From the NCBI GenBank assembly GCA_945895265.1, contig CAMDEF010000019.1, positions 1 through 59,469 on the forward strand: a stretch of DNA of 59,469 nt. The letters are read 5' to 3'. The notes under the pieces are model-generated. The model was not told the origin of the DNA and did no database searches. It worked only from the letters and a program-made list of their open reading frames with translations. This document shows, piece after piece, positions 52,363 through 59,469 of the stretch. This DNA is from Bordetella parapertussis. Lineage in GTDB: Bacteria; Pseudomonadota; Gammaproteobacteria; Burkholderiales; Burkholderiaceae_B. Numbering within the stretch: the stretch's first letter is position 1; each line of letters begins with the position of its first letter. A program made the position numbers and the translations under genes.

Positions 52363-53544
52363 TCAAGGTTGTCCGAGCCAGTCACGCAAAATTTCTTGTT
52401 CGTGCTGGTTGCGAATAGGTGGTGCATACTTGTACTGTACTGGTGTTTCAGAGAGCTTTAAGGGGTTGGCAATCAGGCTCACTTCCCCCGAACCTGCAAG
52501 AGGGTGGGGCATCCTTACCTCAGAGCCACGGTGTTGAAGGTGCGGGTCATTAAAAACTTGCTCGAGGTTATTGACGGGCCCGCATGGAACACCTACCTTT
52601 TCGCAGGCAGCAAGCCAGTAAGCGCGTGATTTCTTTTCAAGGGCAGCAGTAACGATATCTACCACTGCCTGTCGATTAATGACTCGAGAAACGTTAGTCG
52701 CGTATTGAGGGTCTTCGGCAACAGCAGCAATATCGGTTATCTGACAGAGTTTTCTAAATTGGCTGTCATTGCCCGCAGCGATAATGATCGGGTCATCGGC
52801 GGTCGGAAAGACCTGATAAGGAACGATATTTGGGTGTCCGTTGCCAAGTCTGACCGGATTCTCTTTGGAATTGAGATAACTTGTACCGGCATTGATGAGC
52901 CATGACACTTGTGTATCGAGCAGCGCTACATCAATTTGTTGGCCTTTTCCTGTTTGATCCCGGTGACGCAAGGCTGCCAGGATGCCAACAGTTGCATACA
53001 TGCCTGTCATGACGTCAGCGATCCCTACACCCACCTTTATAGGTTGACCTTCCGGTTCGCCAGTCAAGCTCATGATCCCACCCATGCCTTGAATCAGGAA
53101 GTCGTAACCAGCGCGCGTGGCGTAAGGACCGGTCTGTCCAAATCCCGTGATTGAGCAATACACCAATCGGGGAAACCGTTCTTTGATTTGATCATAGGCC
53201 AGACCATAACTACTTAGTCCACCTACTTTGTAGTTTTCAACCAAGATATCGGTATTTTCAAGCAAGCGCATGATGAGATTTTGGCCTTCTACGCTTGCAA
53301 TATCAATTTCGATTGATCGTTTGTTTCTGTTGGCACACAAGTAATAAGCGCTTTCAGACGTGGGCTGGCCGTTAGCATCCTCAACGAACGGAGGACCCCA
53401 CTTGCGAGTGTCATCACCTTCGCCAGGCTTTTCAACTTTAACAACATCGGCACCAAGGTCACCGAGAAGCTGTGCTGCTGAGGGGCCTGCAAGGATCCGT
53501 GATAAATCCAATACACGTACGCCGCTCAGGGCAGTTGGATACAT
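52363..53544 (-). CDS. CaiB/BaiF family CoA-transferase
   Basis: Class III CoA-transferase, 393 residues. LSGVRVLDLSRILAGP at the N terminus, GADVVKVEKPG, and the catalytic Asp148 in AGYDFLIQ are clear. It activates an acid using a CoA donor, and the acyl-CoA dehydrogenase 21 bp downstream would oxidise the product. Related to the first CaiB in this window (6481-7689), but not a recent copy. The upstream 690 bp contain only an IS remnant. Confidence 0.92.
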   Translation of the reverse strand: MYPTALSGVRVLDLSRILAGPSAAQLLGDLGADVVKVEKPGEGDDTRKWGPPFVEDANGQPTSESAYYLCANRNKRSIEIDIASVEGQNLIMRLLENTDILVENYKVGGLSSYGLAYDQIKERFPRLVYCSITGFGQTGPYATRAGYDFLIQGMGGIMSLTGEPEGQPIKVGVGIADVMTGMYATVGILAALRHRDQTGKGQQIDVALLDTQVSWLINAGTSYLNSKENPVRLGNGHPNIVPYQVFPTADDPIIIAAGNDSQFRKLCQITDIAAVAEDPQYATNVSRVINRQAVVDIVTAALEKKSRAYWLAACEKVGVPCGPVNNLEQVFNDPHLQHRGSEVRMPHPLAGSGEVSLIANPLKLSETPVQYKYAPPIRNQHEQEILRDWLGQP

Positions 53545-53678
53545 TGCCTACTCCATTCATTAGTTTTTTAATTTTCTAATTTTTGATAGTAGTACTAAAG
53601 CGTCATTGCTTGCAATGAACGACCTTCAGTTCCATATCCCTTGGATCACTTAGTCCCTTAGAATACCGACAAAGTCTC

Positions 53679-53701
53679 GGACTCATGGTGTAAACGAGTC
53701 C
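53679..53701. other. Short inverted repeat upstream of IS remnant
   Basis: GGACTC-ATGGTGTAAAC-GAGTCC, a 6-bp stem with an 11-base loop. It may relate to the end of the IS481-type remnant or be a simple hairpin; undecided. Confidence 0.35.
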
Positions 53702-53714
53702 ACGTTTTTAGCCG

Positions 53715-54110
53715 AAACCATCTCCTCTCGCTTTTTAATCTGTTGTGAGGGCCTTGAGAGTACGCGAGAAGCAGATGCCTTTGGCGTCTTCGAGAGACTG
53801 TTCAAAGAGCATGGGTTGCCGAACAATATCCGTTCGGATAACGGCTGGTAACCCGCAGCAGAGCGGTCGACATGAGCGCAGGCACCTGACCTTTAAAAAG
53901 GCCACAACAAATCCCCCAGGCATGAATATGCTTCAGCAGCAGGACAAGTTTGAAGACTTCATTCAAGAGTTCAATTATGAACGGCCGCACCAAGCTCTAG
54001 CGATGAAACGACCAGCTGATTTTTATCAACCGTCGAACAGAAAGCATGAAGGACTGCCGGATATCGCCTACCCGTTCCACGATAAAACGGGGACCCTCAC
54101 GAACTGCGGA
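53715..54110 (+). mobile_element. IS481-family transposase remnant
   Basis: Two out-of-frame pieces of an IS481-type DDE transposase. The first (53715-53852) encodes SRFLICCEGLESTREADAF, FERLFKEHGLP and IRSDNG (DDE Asp region). The second (about 53850-54110) encodes NPQQSGRHERRHLT, LQQQDKF, EFNYERPHQALAMKRPA and YPFHDK. The piece between, with the third acidic residue region, is deleted and a stop lies after RSDNGW. Not functional. It occupies most of the 691-bp gap between the CaiB and TAXI genes. Confidence 0.85.
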
Positions 54111-54235
54111 CGAAGCTGCCGCCAATGCTTTTTGGCAAGCCATCCCTGCAACAAAAAAACTTGCAAGGATGAAAAAACTCCACTAGTATGAGTTTTCAGA
54201 TGTAGTGAACACTACATAAAAAAGGAGCTAACGCT

Positions 54236-55222
54236 ATGATCACGACTCGTCTCATCGCAGGACTCTTCTCTATTGTTGTATTGCTTACTAGCCAATTTTC
54301 ATATGCCAATCCCACCGCTCCAGAAAAAGTAACGCTCGCCGGCGGATCGGTTGGAGGGGCGTGGAGTGCAATTGGCACCGCCATCGGGGAAACCCTTCGA
54401 AAGGAGTACCCAGGCACCTCCTTTACTTATGAACCCGGCCGAGAATCTGGAAACGTTGTCCTCGTATCGCAAGGGAAGGTTCAACTAGGGATTGCACACG
54501 CTCAGTTCGCGAAGCGCGCCTTAGAAGGACTCGATCCCTTTAAACAGCCTCTCAGCGATTTGCGCGCGATCGCAATGATTGACCCTCAAGCGGCTGTTCA
54601 GATTTTTGCGAGAACCGTGTCAGGGATAACGAGTATTGAGCAAATCCGCGACAAGAAAATGCCAGTACGTGTAGCCTTGAACTCGAAAGGCACGCTGATG
54701 GCGATTACCGGGGAACAAATTTTTGAAGCCTATGGCTTTTCAGTCAAAGATATCGAAAATTGGGGTGGACGTATCAACTATGTTGCTTACAACACGGGAC
54801 TCGACCAGGTCAAGAATGGTCAAATCGATTTAATCATCAACATGCTTGCATTTCCCTCCAGTCAGGTAGTGAGTGCTGCACGCGACACTCCACTCAGAAT
54901 GCTTGGCTTGAGCCCAGCCGCAATGAAAACCCTCAATACAAAGCTCGGGACTGCGACAATTGATGTGCCTAGCAACACCTACTCCTTTGAACCTGCAGCA
55001 ATTCAAACTGTTAGAGGTAGCGTAGTCGTGGTTGCCTCCGAAAAAATGAAGGATAGCGAAGCACAAGCAATCGTTGAAGCGATGCTCAAAAATTTTGCTT
55101 TCCTTCAAAAAGCACATGCCACACTTGCTCGTTTGACTCCTGAAAGTCTGGCACAAACGGCACCTCTCGCGCTGCATCCCGGCGCAGCGGCAGCCTACAA
55201 AAAAGCCGGTCTAATTAAGTGA
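54236..55222 (+). CDS. TAXI family TRAP transporter solute-binding protein
   Basis: Periplasmic binding protein of the TAXI (TRAP-associated extracytoplasmic immunogenic) type, 328 residues. AAAAAAGGAG precedes ATG 54236. The signal peptide ends YANP near residue 24. The mature start KVTLAGGSVGGAWSAIGTAIGE is diagnostic. It captures a solute such as an organic acid or amino acid for the fused permease 70 bp downstream. Confidence 0.9.
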   Translation: MITTRLIAGLFSIVVLLTSQFSYANPTAPEKVTLAGGSVGGAWSAIGTAIGETLRKEYPGTSFTYEPGRESGNVVLVSQGKVQLGIAHAQFAKRALEGLDPFKQPLSDLRAIAMIDPQAAVQIFARTVSGITSIEQIRDKKMPVRVALNSKGTLMAITGEQIFEAYGFSVKDIENWGGRINYVAYNTGLDQVKNGQIDLIINMLAFPSSQVVSAARDTPLRMLGLSPAAMKTLNTKLGTATIDVPSNTYSFEPAAIQTVRGSVVVVASEKMKDSEAQAIVEAMLKNFAFLQKAHATLARLTPESLAQTAPLALHPGAAAAYKKAGLIK

Positions 55223-55292
55223 TGTCGCATCGGGCAATTCGTGATTCGGATTGCCCAGCGTCGAAACAATCGAGTAATCGCGTTAGGCAAAC

Positions 55293-57227
55293 ATGAGCGT
55301 ATTTTCGACATTTATAGAGCTGTGTAGCGTTGGTCGCACTCGGCAACTAGACCCACTGGGATCTGCGCTAAACACCCTGATATCGATTGCGCTCGCGGTT
55401 GGTTTTTTTGCAATTGCCGCTGGCGTTTATGTTGATCAAACGATCGCCTTACATATTTTCCTTGGCGGTACCCTAACGCTTGTATTTTTAAACACGACAG
55501 GGAACGCTCGCCGCCCACAAACTTCGTCGTTCATTTCGTACGGCCTGGCATTATGCTCAACCTTGGCCTGTCTGTACTTCGTCTTAATGGGCGAAGCACA
55601 TAGCAACCGACTGCCAGTACTTGACGCACTGACGGGCTGGGATATGGTTTTTTCGTTGATGCTGATTGTTCTGGTTCTTGAGGCCACACGTCGCACAATC
55701 GGCATTGTGCTGGTTGCGCTCGTCGGTATTTTTCTAATTTATGCCTTGATTGGCGGAGACATTGGCGGTGGCTTCTCTCATCGCGGCATGGGCTTAGAGG
55801 AGATGCTTGACCACCTTGTTTTTACCACCAATGGTCTTTTTGGTCCCGCGCTCGAGGTTGCTGCTTTTTTAGTTTTCATCTTCGTTCTCTTTGGCGCAAT
55901 CTTTGATCGTTTTGGTGGAGCGGACTTCTTCTACGATATCTCCAACGCTCTCGTCGGCAAGCAGGTCGGTGGCAGTGCAAAGGTTGCTGTCGTGTCTTCT
56001 GGACTGTACGGTTCGGTATCAGGCTCACCGACGGCAGATGTCGTCACAACAGGCTCTTTCACCATTCCGTTGATGGTGAAAACGGGCTTTACCAAAACTA
56101 GGGCCGCAGCGATTGAAGCCGCTGCATCGACTGGCGGTTCAATCCTTCCTCCTGTCATGGGATCTGCCGCATTTTTAATGAGTGACTTCACCGGCATCCC
56201 CTACGGAACAATTGCTGCAGCTGCGGCAATTCCCGCCTTGCTATATTACTTTTGCATATACACCAGCGTGTCCCTTTACGCGAGCAAAACAAATATTGCC
56301 GTCATGAACCAAGGAGCGATTCCCTCGGCTGGGGCCGTCTTGAAGCGCGACTGGGTATATCTAATACCGCTTGTTACGATCGCTTGGGCGGTCTTGGCAT
56401 TAAATCGTCCCTCTTACGCCGGCGCTCTTGCCTGCGCCGCTATTGTCCCGGTGATGCTGTTAAAAACCAGACCCCGCTCTGATATTTTCCCTAGACTGAT
56501 TAAAAGCTTAAGCGATGGGATCTCTCGGGTACTCACTGTCGGCGTGGCATGCGCCGCGGCGGGACTTGTGATCGGTACGTTATCGATGACAGACCTAACT
56601 GGCAAGATCAGCTCTGCCTTGTTCGCAATGGCCCAAGGAAACTTTCTACTGACGATCTCTACTGCCGTCGGTGTCATTATTATTTTAGGTATGGGAATGC
56701 CCGTTCCTGCCGTTTATGCATTGGCGGCTGTGCTCGCAGCGCCAGCACTTATTGCGCTCGACATCCAGACCTTACCCGCACATTTGCTCATAGTCTACTT
56801 CGCTGCGGTATCGGCGATTACCCCGCCTGTCGCAGTCGCGGCCTTCGCCGCTGCATCCATTGCACAAGCTAATCCGATGCGAATCGGTTTTCTAGCCTGT
56901 CGAATCGCAATTGTTGCCTTCGTCATTCCCTTTGTTTTTATTGTGCAGCCTGCATTGCTGATGATTGGCTCACCGATAGAAATTATTTCCGTCACGCTGT
57001 ACGCTTTGCTCGGCTGTCTATGCTTAACGGCGACGTTCGAGGGGTATCTGTTTGGTCACTTGGGTCGATTAGAAAAGCTTGTTTTCCTGGGCGTCGCCCT
57101 TCTACTTTTCGCACCGCTCGGACACTACAGGCTCCTGCCCTTTGCACTTATGCTCATTTATCTAGTTTGGAAGCGTCGAACATCAGGTCTATGTAGAGAA
57201 ACTATTGAGTCATCCTGCAGTGATTGA
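55293..57227 (+). CDS. TRAP transporter fused DctQM permease
   Basis: Large fused TRAP permease, 644 residues with about 16-17 helices: the DctQ-like part to about 130, then the DctM-like part. The FGAIFDRFGGADFFYDIS and SGSPTADVVTTGSFTIPLMVKTG motifs are typical of the TAXI-TRAP permease. Together with the TAXI gene it makes a complete sodium-driven uptake system. The last residues (KRRTSGLCRETIESSCSD) are read from a GST remnant in another frame, so the natural C terminus has probably been replaced at about 57183. Confidence 0.88.
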   Translation: MSVFSTFIELCSVGRTRQLDPLGSALNTLISIALAVGFFAIAAGVYVDQTIALHIFLGGTLTLVFLNTTGNARRPQTSSFISYGLALCSTLACLYFVLMGEAHSNRLPVLDALTGWDMVFSLMLIVLVLEATRRTIGIVLVALVGIFLIYALIGGDIGGGFSHRGMGLEEMLDHLVFTTNGLFGPALEVAAFLVFIFVLFGAIFDRFGGADFFYDISNALVGKQVGGSAKVAVVSSGLYGSVSGSPTADVVTTGSFTIPLMVKTGFTKTRAAAIEAAASTGGSILPPVMGSAAFLMSDFTGIPYGTIAAAAAIPALLYYFCIYTSVSLYASKTNIAVMNQGAIPSAGAVLKRDWVYLIPLVTIAWAVLALNRPSYAGALACAAIVPVMLLKTRPRSDIFPRLIKSLSDGISRVLTVGVACAAAGLVIGTLSMTDLTGKISSALFAMAQGNFLLTISTAVGVIIILGMGMPVPAVYALAAVLAAPALIALDIQTLPAHLLIVYFAAVSAITPPVAVAAFAAASIAQANPMRIGFLACRIAIVAFVIPFVFIVQPALLMIGSPIEIISVTLYALLGCLCLTATFEGYLFGHLGRLEKLVFLGVALLLFAPLGHYRLLPFALMLIYLVWKRRTSGLCRETIESSCSD

Positions 57228-57342
57228 ATGGGAACAGGATGCACTTAATGAGACTGTGCGTGATAAGTCACACGATATTGAAATCGAAGATATGGGTTTA
57301 ATTGTTCAAGACTTGAGGGCGAGTCCGAATGTCAGTTTGTGA
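57187..57342 (+). pseudogene. Glutathione S-transferase C-terminal remnant
   Basis: In the frame shifted from the TRAP permease the region encodes VYVEKLLSHPAVIEWEQDAL and DKSHDIEIEDMG, resembling the last helices of a bacterial GST (YxERLLALPAMQEWxxxAL). There is no upstream part. It ends in TGA at 57340-57342. The next 90 bp to 57432 show nothing. Confidence 0.6.
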
Positions 57343-57432
57343 GTCAGAATGGTGATTTCCCTTCGACAATTAAATAAGTTCCATTTGCGGTCAGCTGACG
57401 CAAGGGCAAAGACAGTCGAAACCACCTTGCTG

Positions 57433-58179
57433 TTAGCTGTGTTTACCGACTGCAAGCGAGATAATCAACAGCCCAGACATGACTACCAGTCCTAACAGAA
57501 ACCACGGGATGCGTGTGCGAGAGGCGGCAGGGAGTTCCTCGCGAAAAGTGGTCATCAGCAGGGAACCACCAAGGAACGCGGTAACGATGGCCAGGATGAA
57601 GTCATTCGCCGGTGGAAGTAAGTAGGCCGCGCCGAATCCAGCGCCGACTGAAGCTATGCCAATCCACCGCGTCTCATGCGCGAATTGCGCGGGGTGAGCC
57701 CGAGCTAGCGCTCTATCGGCAAGTAGCAGGTGACCGGCAAGCACTGCAGTGAATAAGATGGCGTAGCTCCATCCGGTAGTGACCAGCGAGGGAAGCGTGT
57801 AGCCGTAGATCGCGCTACCTGAGGCAAATGACGCCATGTGCACGCGAAAGCCTATTTTCGTGGATAAGCGTCCCTCCTCGGTTCGTACGTCTAGGACGAA
57901 GAAGATCACCATGCCGATCATTGCTGTCAAAAAAAGCCCGGCTTCGGTGATCGGTGTCGGCGTAAATTTGGTGATATCCAGTTCGCTCAGTGCGCGGCCA
58001 CCCACTGCTAATTCGGGCATTAGGTGGATGAATAGGTAGGCGATGGCTGCGCCACCACCAACCGATGCCAGAATATCTTGAGTCTTTGATGGCAATGTTG
58101 AGACTCTATAGGCGGAGAAATGGGCAGCTGCCAGAGAAATGGCAAGGGCGAGAGCGATTAGCCAGTCGGCTTCAGTCAT
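57433..58179 (-). CDS. Integral membrane protein, possibly ZIP-like
   Basis: A 248-residue hydrophobic protein with about seven helices. The SVGGGAAIAYLFIHLMPEL segment, with His and Glu in a helix, and the C-terminal FLGGSLLMTTFREELP resemble ZIP-type metal transporters, but the similarity is limited and I do not make a firm call. No partner gene is evident. Higher G+C than the neighbours (rough impression) could indicate separate origin. Confidence 0.6.
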   Translation of the reverse strand: MTEADWLIALALAISLAAAHFSAYRVSTLPSKTQDILASVGGGAAIAYLFIHLMPELAVGGRALSELDITKFTPTPITEAGLFLTAMIGMVIFFVLDVRTEEGRLSTKIGFRVHMASFASGSAIYGYTLPSLVTTGWSYAILFTAVLAGHLLLADRALARAHPAQFAHETRWIGIASVGAGFGAAYLLPPANDFILAIVTAFLGGSLLMTTFREELPAASRTRIPWFLLGLVVMSGLLIISLAVGKHS

Positions 58180-58293
58180 TGATCCGTAGGCCGCAATTTA
58201 TCGCAGCTTCTTTTTGAATAATCATGAGAGGATCTTATCAGTACTGCCCAAAAAAAAGGTTCCTTAATTTCTAGTTGCACTTCCAAAACACAC

Positions 58294-58320
58294 AAAACTC
58301 CAGCGCGAACACAGGAGTTT
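58294..58320 (-). terminator. UUCG-loop terminator (copy 5, degenerate)
   Basis: On the minus strand: CTCCTGTG-TTCG-CGCTGGAG-TTTTGTG with two mismatches. It lies about 80 bp past the stop of the second acyl-CoA dehydrogenase. Confidence 0.6.
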
Positions 58321-58332
58321 CTATGAATTCAG

Positions 58333-58363
58333 TGGTGGCCCGGGGCGGAATCGACCGGAGCCT
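58333..58363 (-). other. tRNA 3'-end-like fragment (right copy)
   Basis: On the minus strand AGGCTCCGGTCGATTCCGCC then CCGGGCCACCA, close to the 3' end of tRNA-Phe (GGTTCGATTCCGCC...GGGCCACCA), including the terminal CCA. One T is missing from the T-loop start and no anticodon region precedes it. Such fragments are left by tRNA-targeted integration. Confidence 0.45.
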
Positions 58364-58395
58364 AGAATTTTTGGGCTTACTGATAGGACTAGTTT

Positions 58396-59469
58396 TTATT
58401 TCCCTATGGGGTGTTTCACATAGCCCTCACGCGTTTGTGGAAGTTTTGCACCTAGCACAGCACTTGCGACTTGTGTCCGCAGTATCTGGGCCGTACCCCC
58501 AGCAATCGTAAACATTCGAGCATCTCGCACGTGGCGTTCAGCAGCAAATTCACGTGAGTAACCACTAGATCCAAAAAGTTGCAATGAATCATTGGTGACT
58601 TTAATGGCGGTTTCCGCAGCAATGATCTTCGCTTGGGCGGCTAATTTTAAATCTGGGAAGCTACCCACCGGCACATTAGCAGCGCGATGAAGCATAAGCC
58701 GCGCGGCATCAAGAGCGATAGACATATCTGCGATCATCCACTGAAGTCCTTGAAACTCAGCAATCGATCGGCCGAATTGTTTGCGCTCTTTACTGTATTG
58801 AACGGCTTCTTCAAAGGCACCAACAGCGATACCAAGCGCCACTGTTCCCGCACCCACTCGTTGCGCGTTGTATGCGTTCATGAGCGCAGCAAAGCCTTTA
58901 CGTAAATCGCCGAGTGGCTTTAACGCCATCGATTCATGTACCTCAAGGTTGATAAAGTCTACGTAGGTTTCAGGAATGCCGCGCACACCCATTGCAGGTG
59001 TTCGTTTAGCGATGACGAGCTCTTTGGGTTCGTTGCCATCACGTACAACGATAAAGCCACCAATGCCTTGTTCAATACCATCTTCGAACACGCGCGCAAA
59101 AATCAGGTGTAAGCGCGACACGCCGCCACCAGTAATCCAGTATTTTTGACCATTGATGATGTATCGATCGCCCTTTTTGTCGGCGCGTGTGGTCATTTCA
59201 CTCGCGGCACTTCCCGCATTGGGTTCAGAGATACAGATCGCCGGTTTATCGCCAGATAATACGCACTCAGCGGCAATCTTCTTTTGTTCTTCGGTGCCAT
59301 AGGCCATGATGGCACCGATTGCGCCCATGTTGGCCTCAACCGTGATGCGACCCATGGTGGCACAGGCTTTGGCCATCTCTTCGATCACGAGTGTTGTCTC
59401 AAGGTAGCCAAGGCCGCGACCGCCGTATTCCTTTGGCACAGTCATTCCCATAAATCCTGCTGCATTGAG
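58396..59469 (-). CDS. Acyl-CoA dehydrogenase (copy 2, N terminus beyond right edge)
   Basis: Nearly identical to copy 1 (51139-52341) over all 357 visible codons; visible amino-acid differences are few, for example Glu for Ala before YGGRG, His for Pro in EVPES and Pro for Leu near the C terminus. Most nucleotide differences are synonymous, so both copies have been under selection or are recent. The frame is open to base 59469; about 42 N-terminal codons lie outside. A second CaiB gene may follow beyond the edge. Confidence 0.92.
   Translation of the reverse strand, partial: LNAAGFMGMTVPKEYGGRGLGYLETTLVIEEMAKACATMGRITVEANMGAIGAIMAYGTEEQKKIAAECVLSGDKPAICISEPNAGSAASEMTTRADKKGDRYIINGQKYWITGGGVSRLHLIFARVFEDGIEQGIGGFIVVRDGNEPKELVIAKRTPAMGVRGIPETYVDFINLEVHESMALKPLGDLRKGFAALMNAYNAQRVGAGTVALGIAVGAFEEAVQYSKERKQFGRSIAEFQGLQWMIADMSIALDAARLMLHRAANVPVGSFPDLKLAAQAKIIAAETAIKVTNDSLQLFGSSGYSREFAAERHVRDARMFTIAGGTAQILRTQVASAVLGAKLPQTREGYVKHPIGK

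Larger units (their letters stand above)
58321..59469. repeat. Direct repeat, right copy (acyl-CoA dehydrogenase region)
   Basis: Corresponds to 51064-52212 (see there). The window ends inside this copy, so its full extent cannot be measured here. Confidence 0.9.

Overview
The window reads as chromosomal DNA of a betaproteobacterium of the order Burkholderiales, probably Alcaligenaceae or a close relative. The main reasons are eight Bug-type (tripartite tricarboxylate transporter, TTT) periplasmic receptors, a TorF-glnK-amtB nitrogen operon, DUF4936, TAXI-TRAP genes, and repeated CaiB/acyl-CoA dehydrogenase modules. The assignment is inferred from gene content; no rRNA or intact tRNA gene was seen.

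Region by region. (1) 1-5.3 kb is nitrogen related: a leftward torF-glnK-amtB operon (amtB runs off the left edge) behind a textbook sigma-54 promoter and an NtrC-type palindrome, with a divergent three-gene ABC importer (NMT1/THI5-like binding protein). (2) 5.3-11.6 kb is a leftward catabolic operon (acyl-CoA ligase, MaoC-type dehydratase, CaiB CoA-transferase, Bug receptor) with a divergent IclR regulator. (3) 11.7-24.1 kb is a mosaic of small catabolic sets, each with its own Bug receptor: a MetE-like enzyme, a UbiX-type flavin prenyltransferase, an alpha-hydroxy-acid oxidase, two tandem near-identical Bug receptors, a 3-hydroxyisobutyrate-dehydrogenase-like enzyme, a carboxymuconolactone-decarboxylase-like protein and a ketopantoate-reductase-like protein. 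No TctA/TctB membrane partners are present, so the receptors must use partners encoded elsewhere. (4) 24.2-31.7 kb is mixed: queF, a D-threonine-aldolase/D-serine-dehydratase-like enzyme, a GNAT protein, a secreted Ntn hydrolase, a LysR-SbtA (bicarbonate transporter) pair, a cytochrome c and pncA. (5) 31.8-46.8 kb is a decay zone. Intact genes (Mo-hydroxylase large subunit, sugE, a LprI-Ltp fusion, nitronate monooxygenase, ogt, tag, an SSS symporter, a Bug receptor, a YbaL-type antiporter, a HAD phosphatase) alternate with truncated or internally deleted ones (aldo/keto reductase, 2Fe-2S subunit, MBL-fold hydrolase, Ldh oxidoreductase, PhzF, GNAT and HAD fragments). (6) 46.8-51.0 kb carries four paralogous small outer-membrane beta-barrels around an isochorismatase-type hydrolase. 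(7) 51.0-59.5 kb holds a CaiB-acyl-CoA dehydrogenase operon, an IS481-type transposase remnant, a TAXI-TRAP transporter, a glutathione S-transferase remnant and a membrane protein. It ends in a second, nearly identical acyl-CoA dehydrogenase gene that continues past the right edge. The two dehydrogenase copies, each with a tRNA-3'-end-like scrap downstream, form a direct repeat of at least 1.1 kb around the segment.

The picture is a metabolically opportunistic bacterium that imports organic acids through many dedicated receptors and activates them as CoA esters, in a region reshaped by duplication, deletion and mobile DNA. Most enzyme substrates cannot be named from sequence. The observations most worth following up are the 7.3-kb-spaced direct repeat, the deletion scars, the LprI-Ltp fusion, two short tandem repeat arrays, and a family of UUCG-loop terminators.
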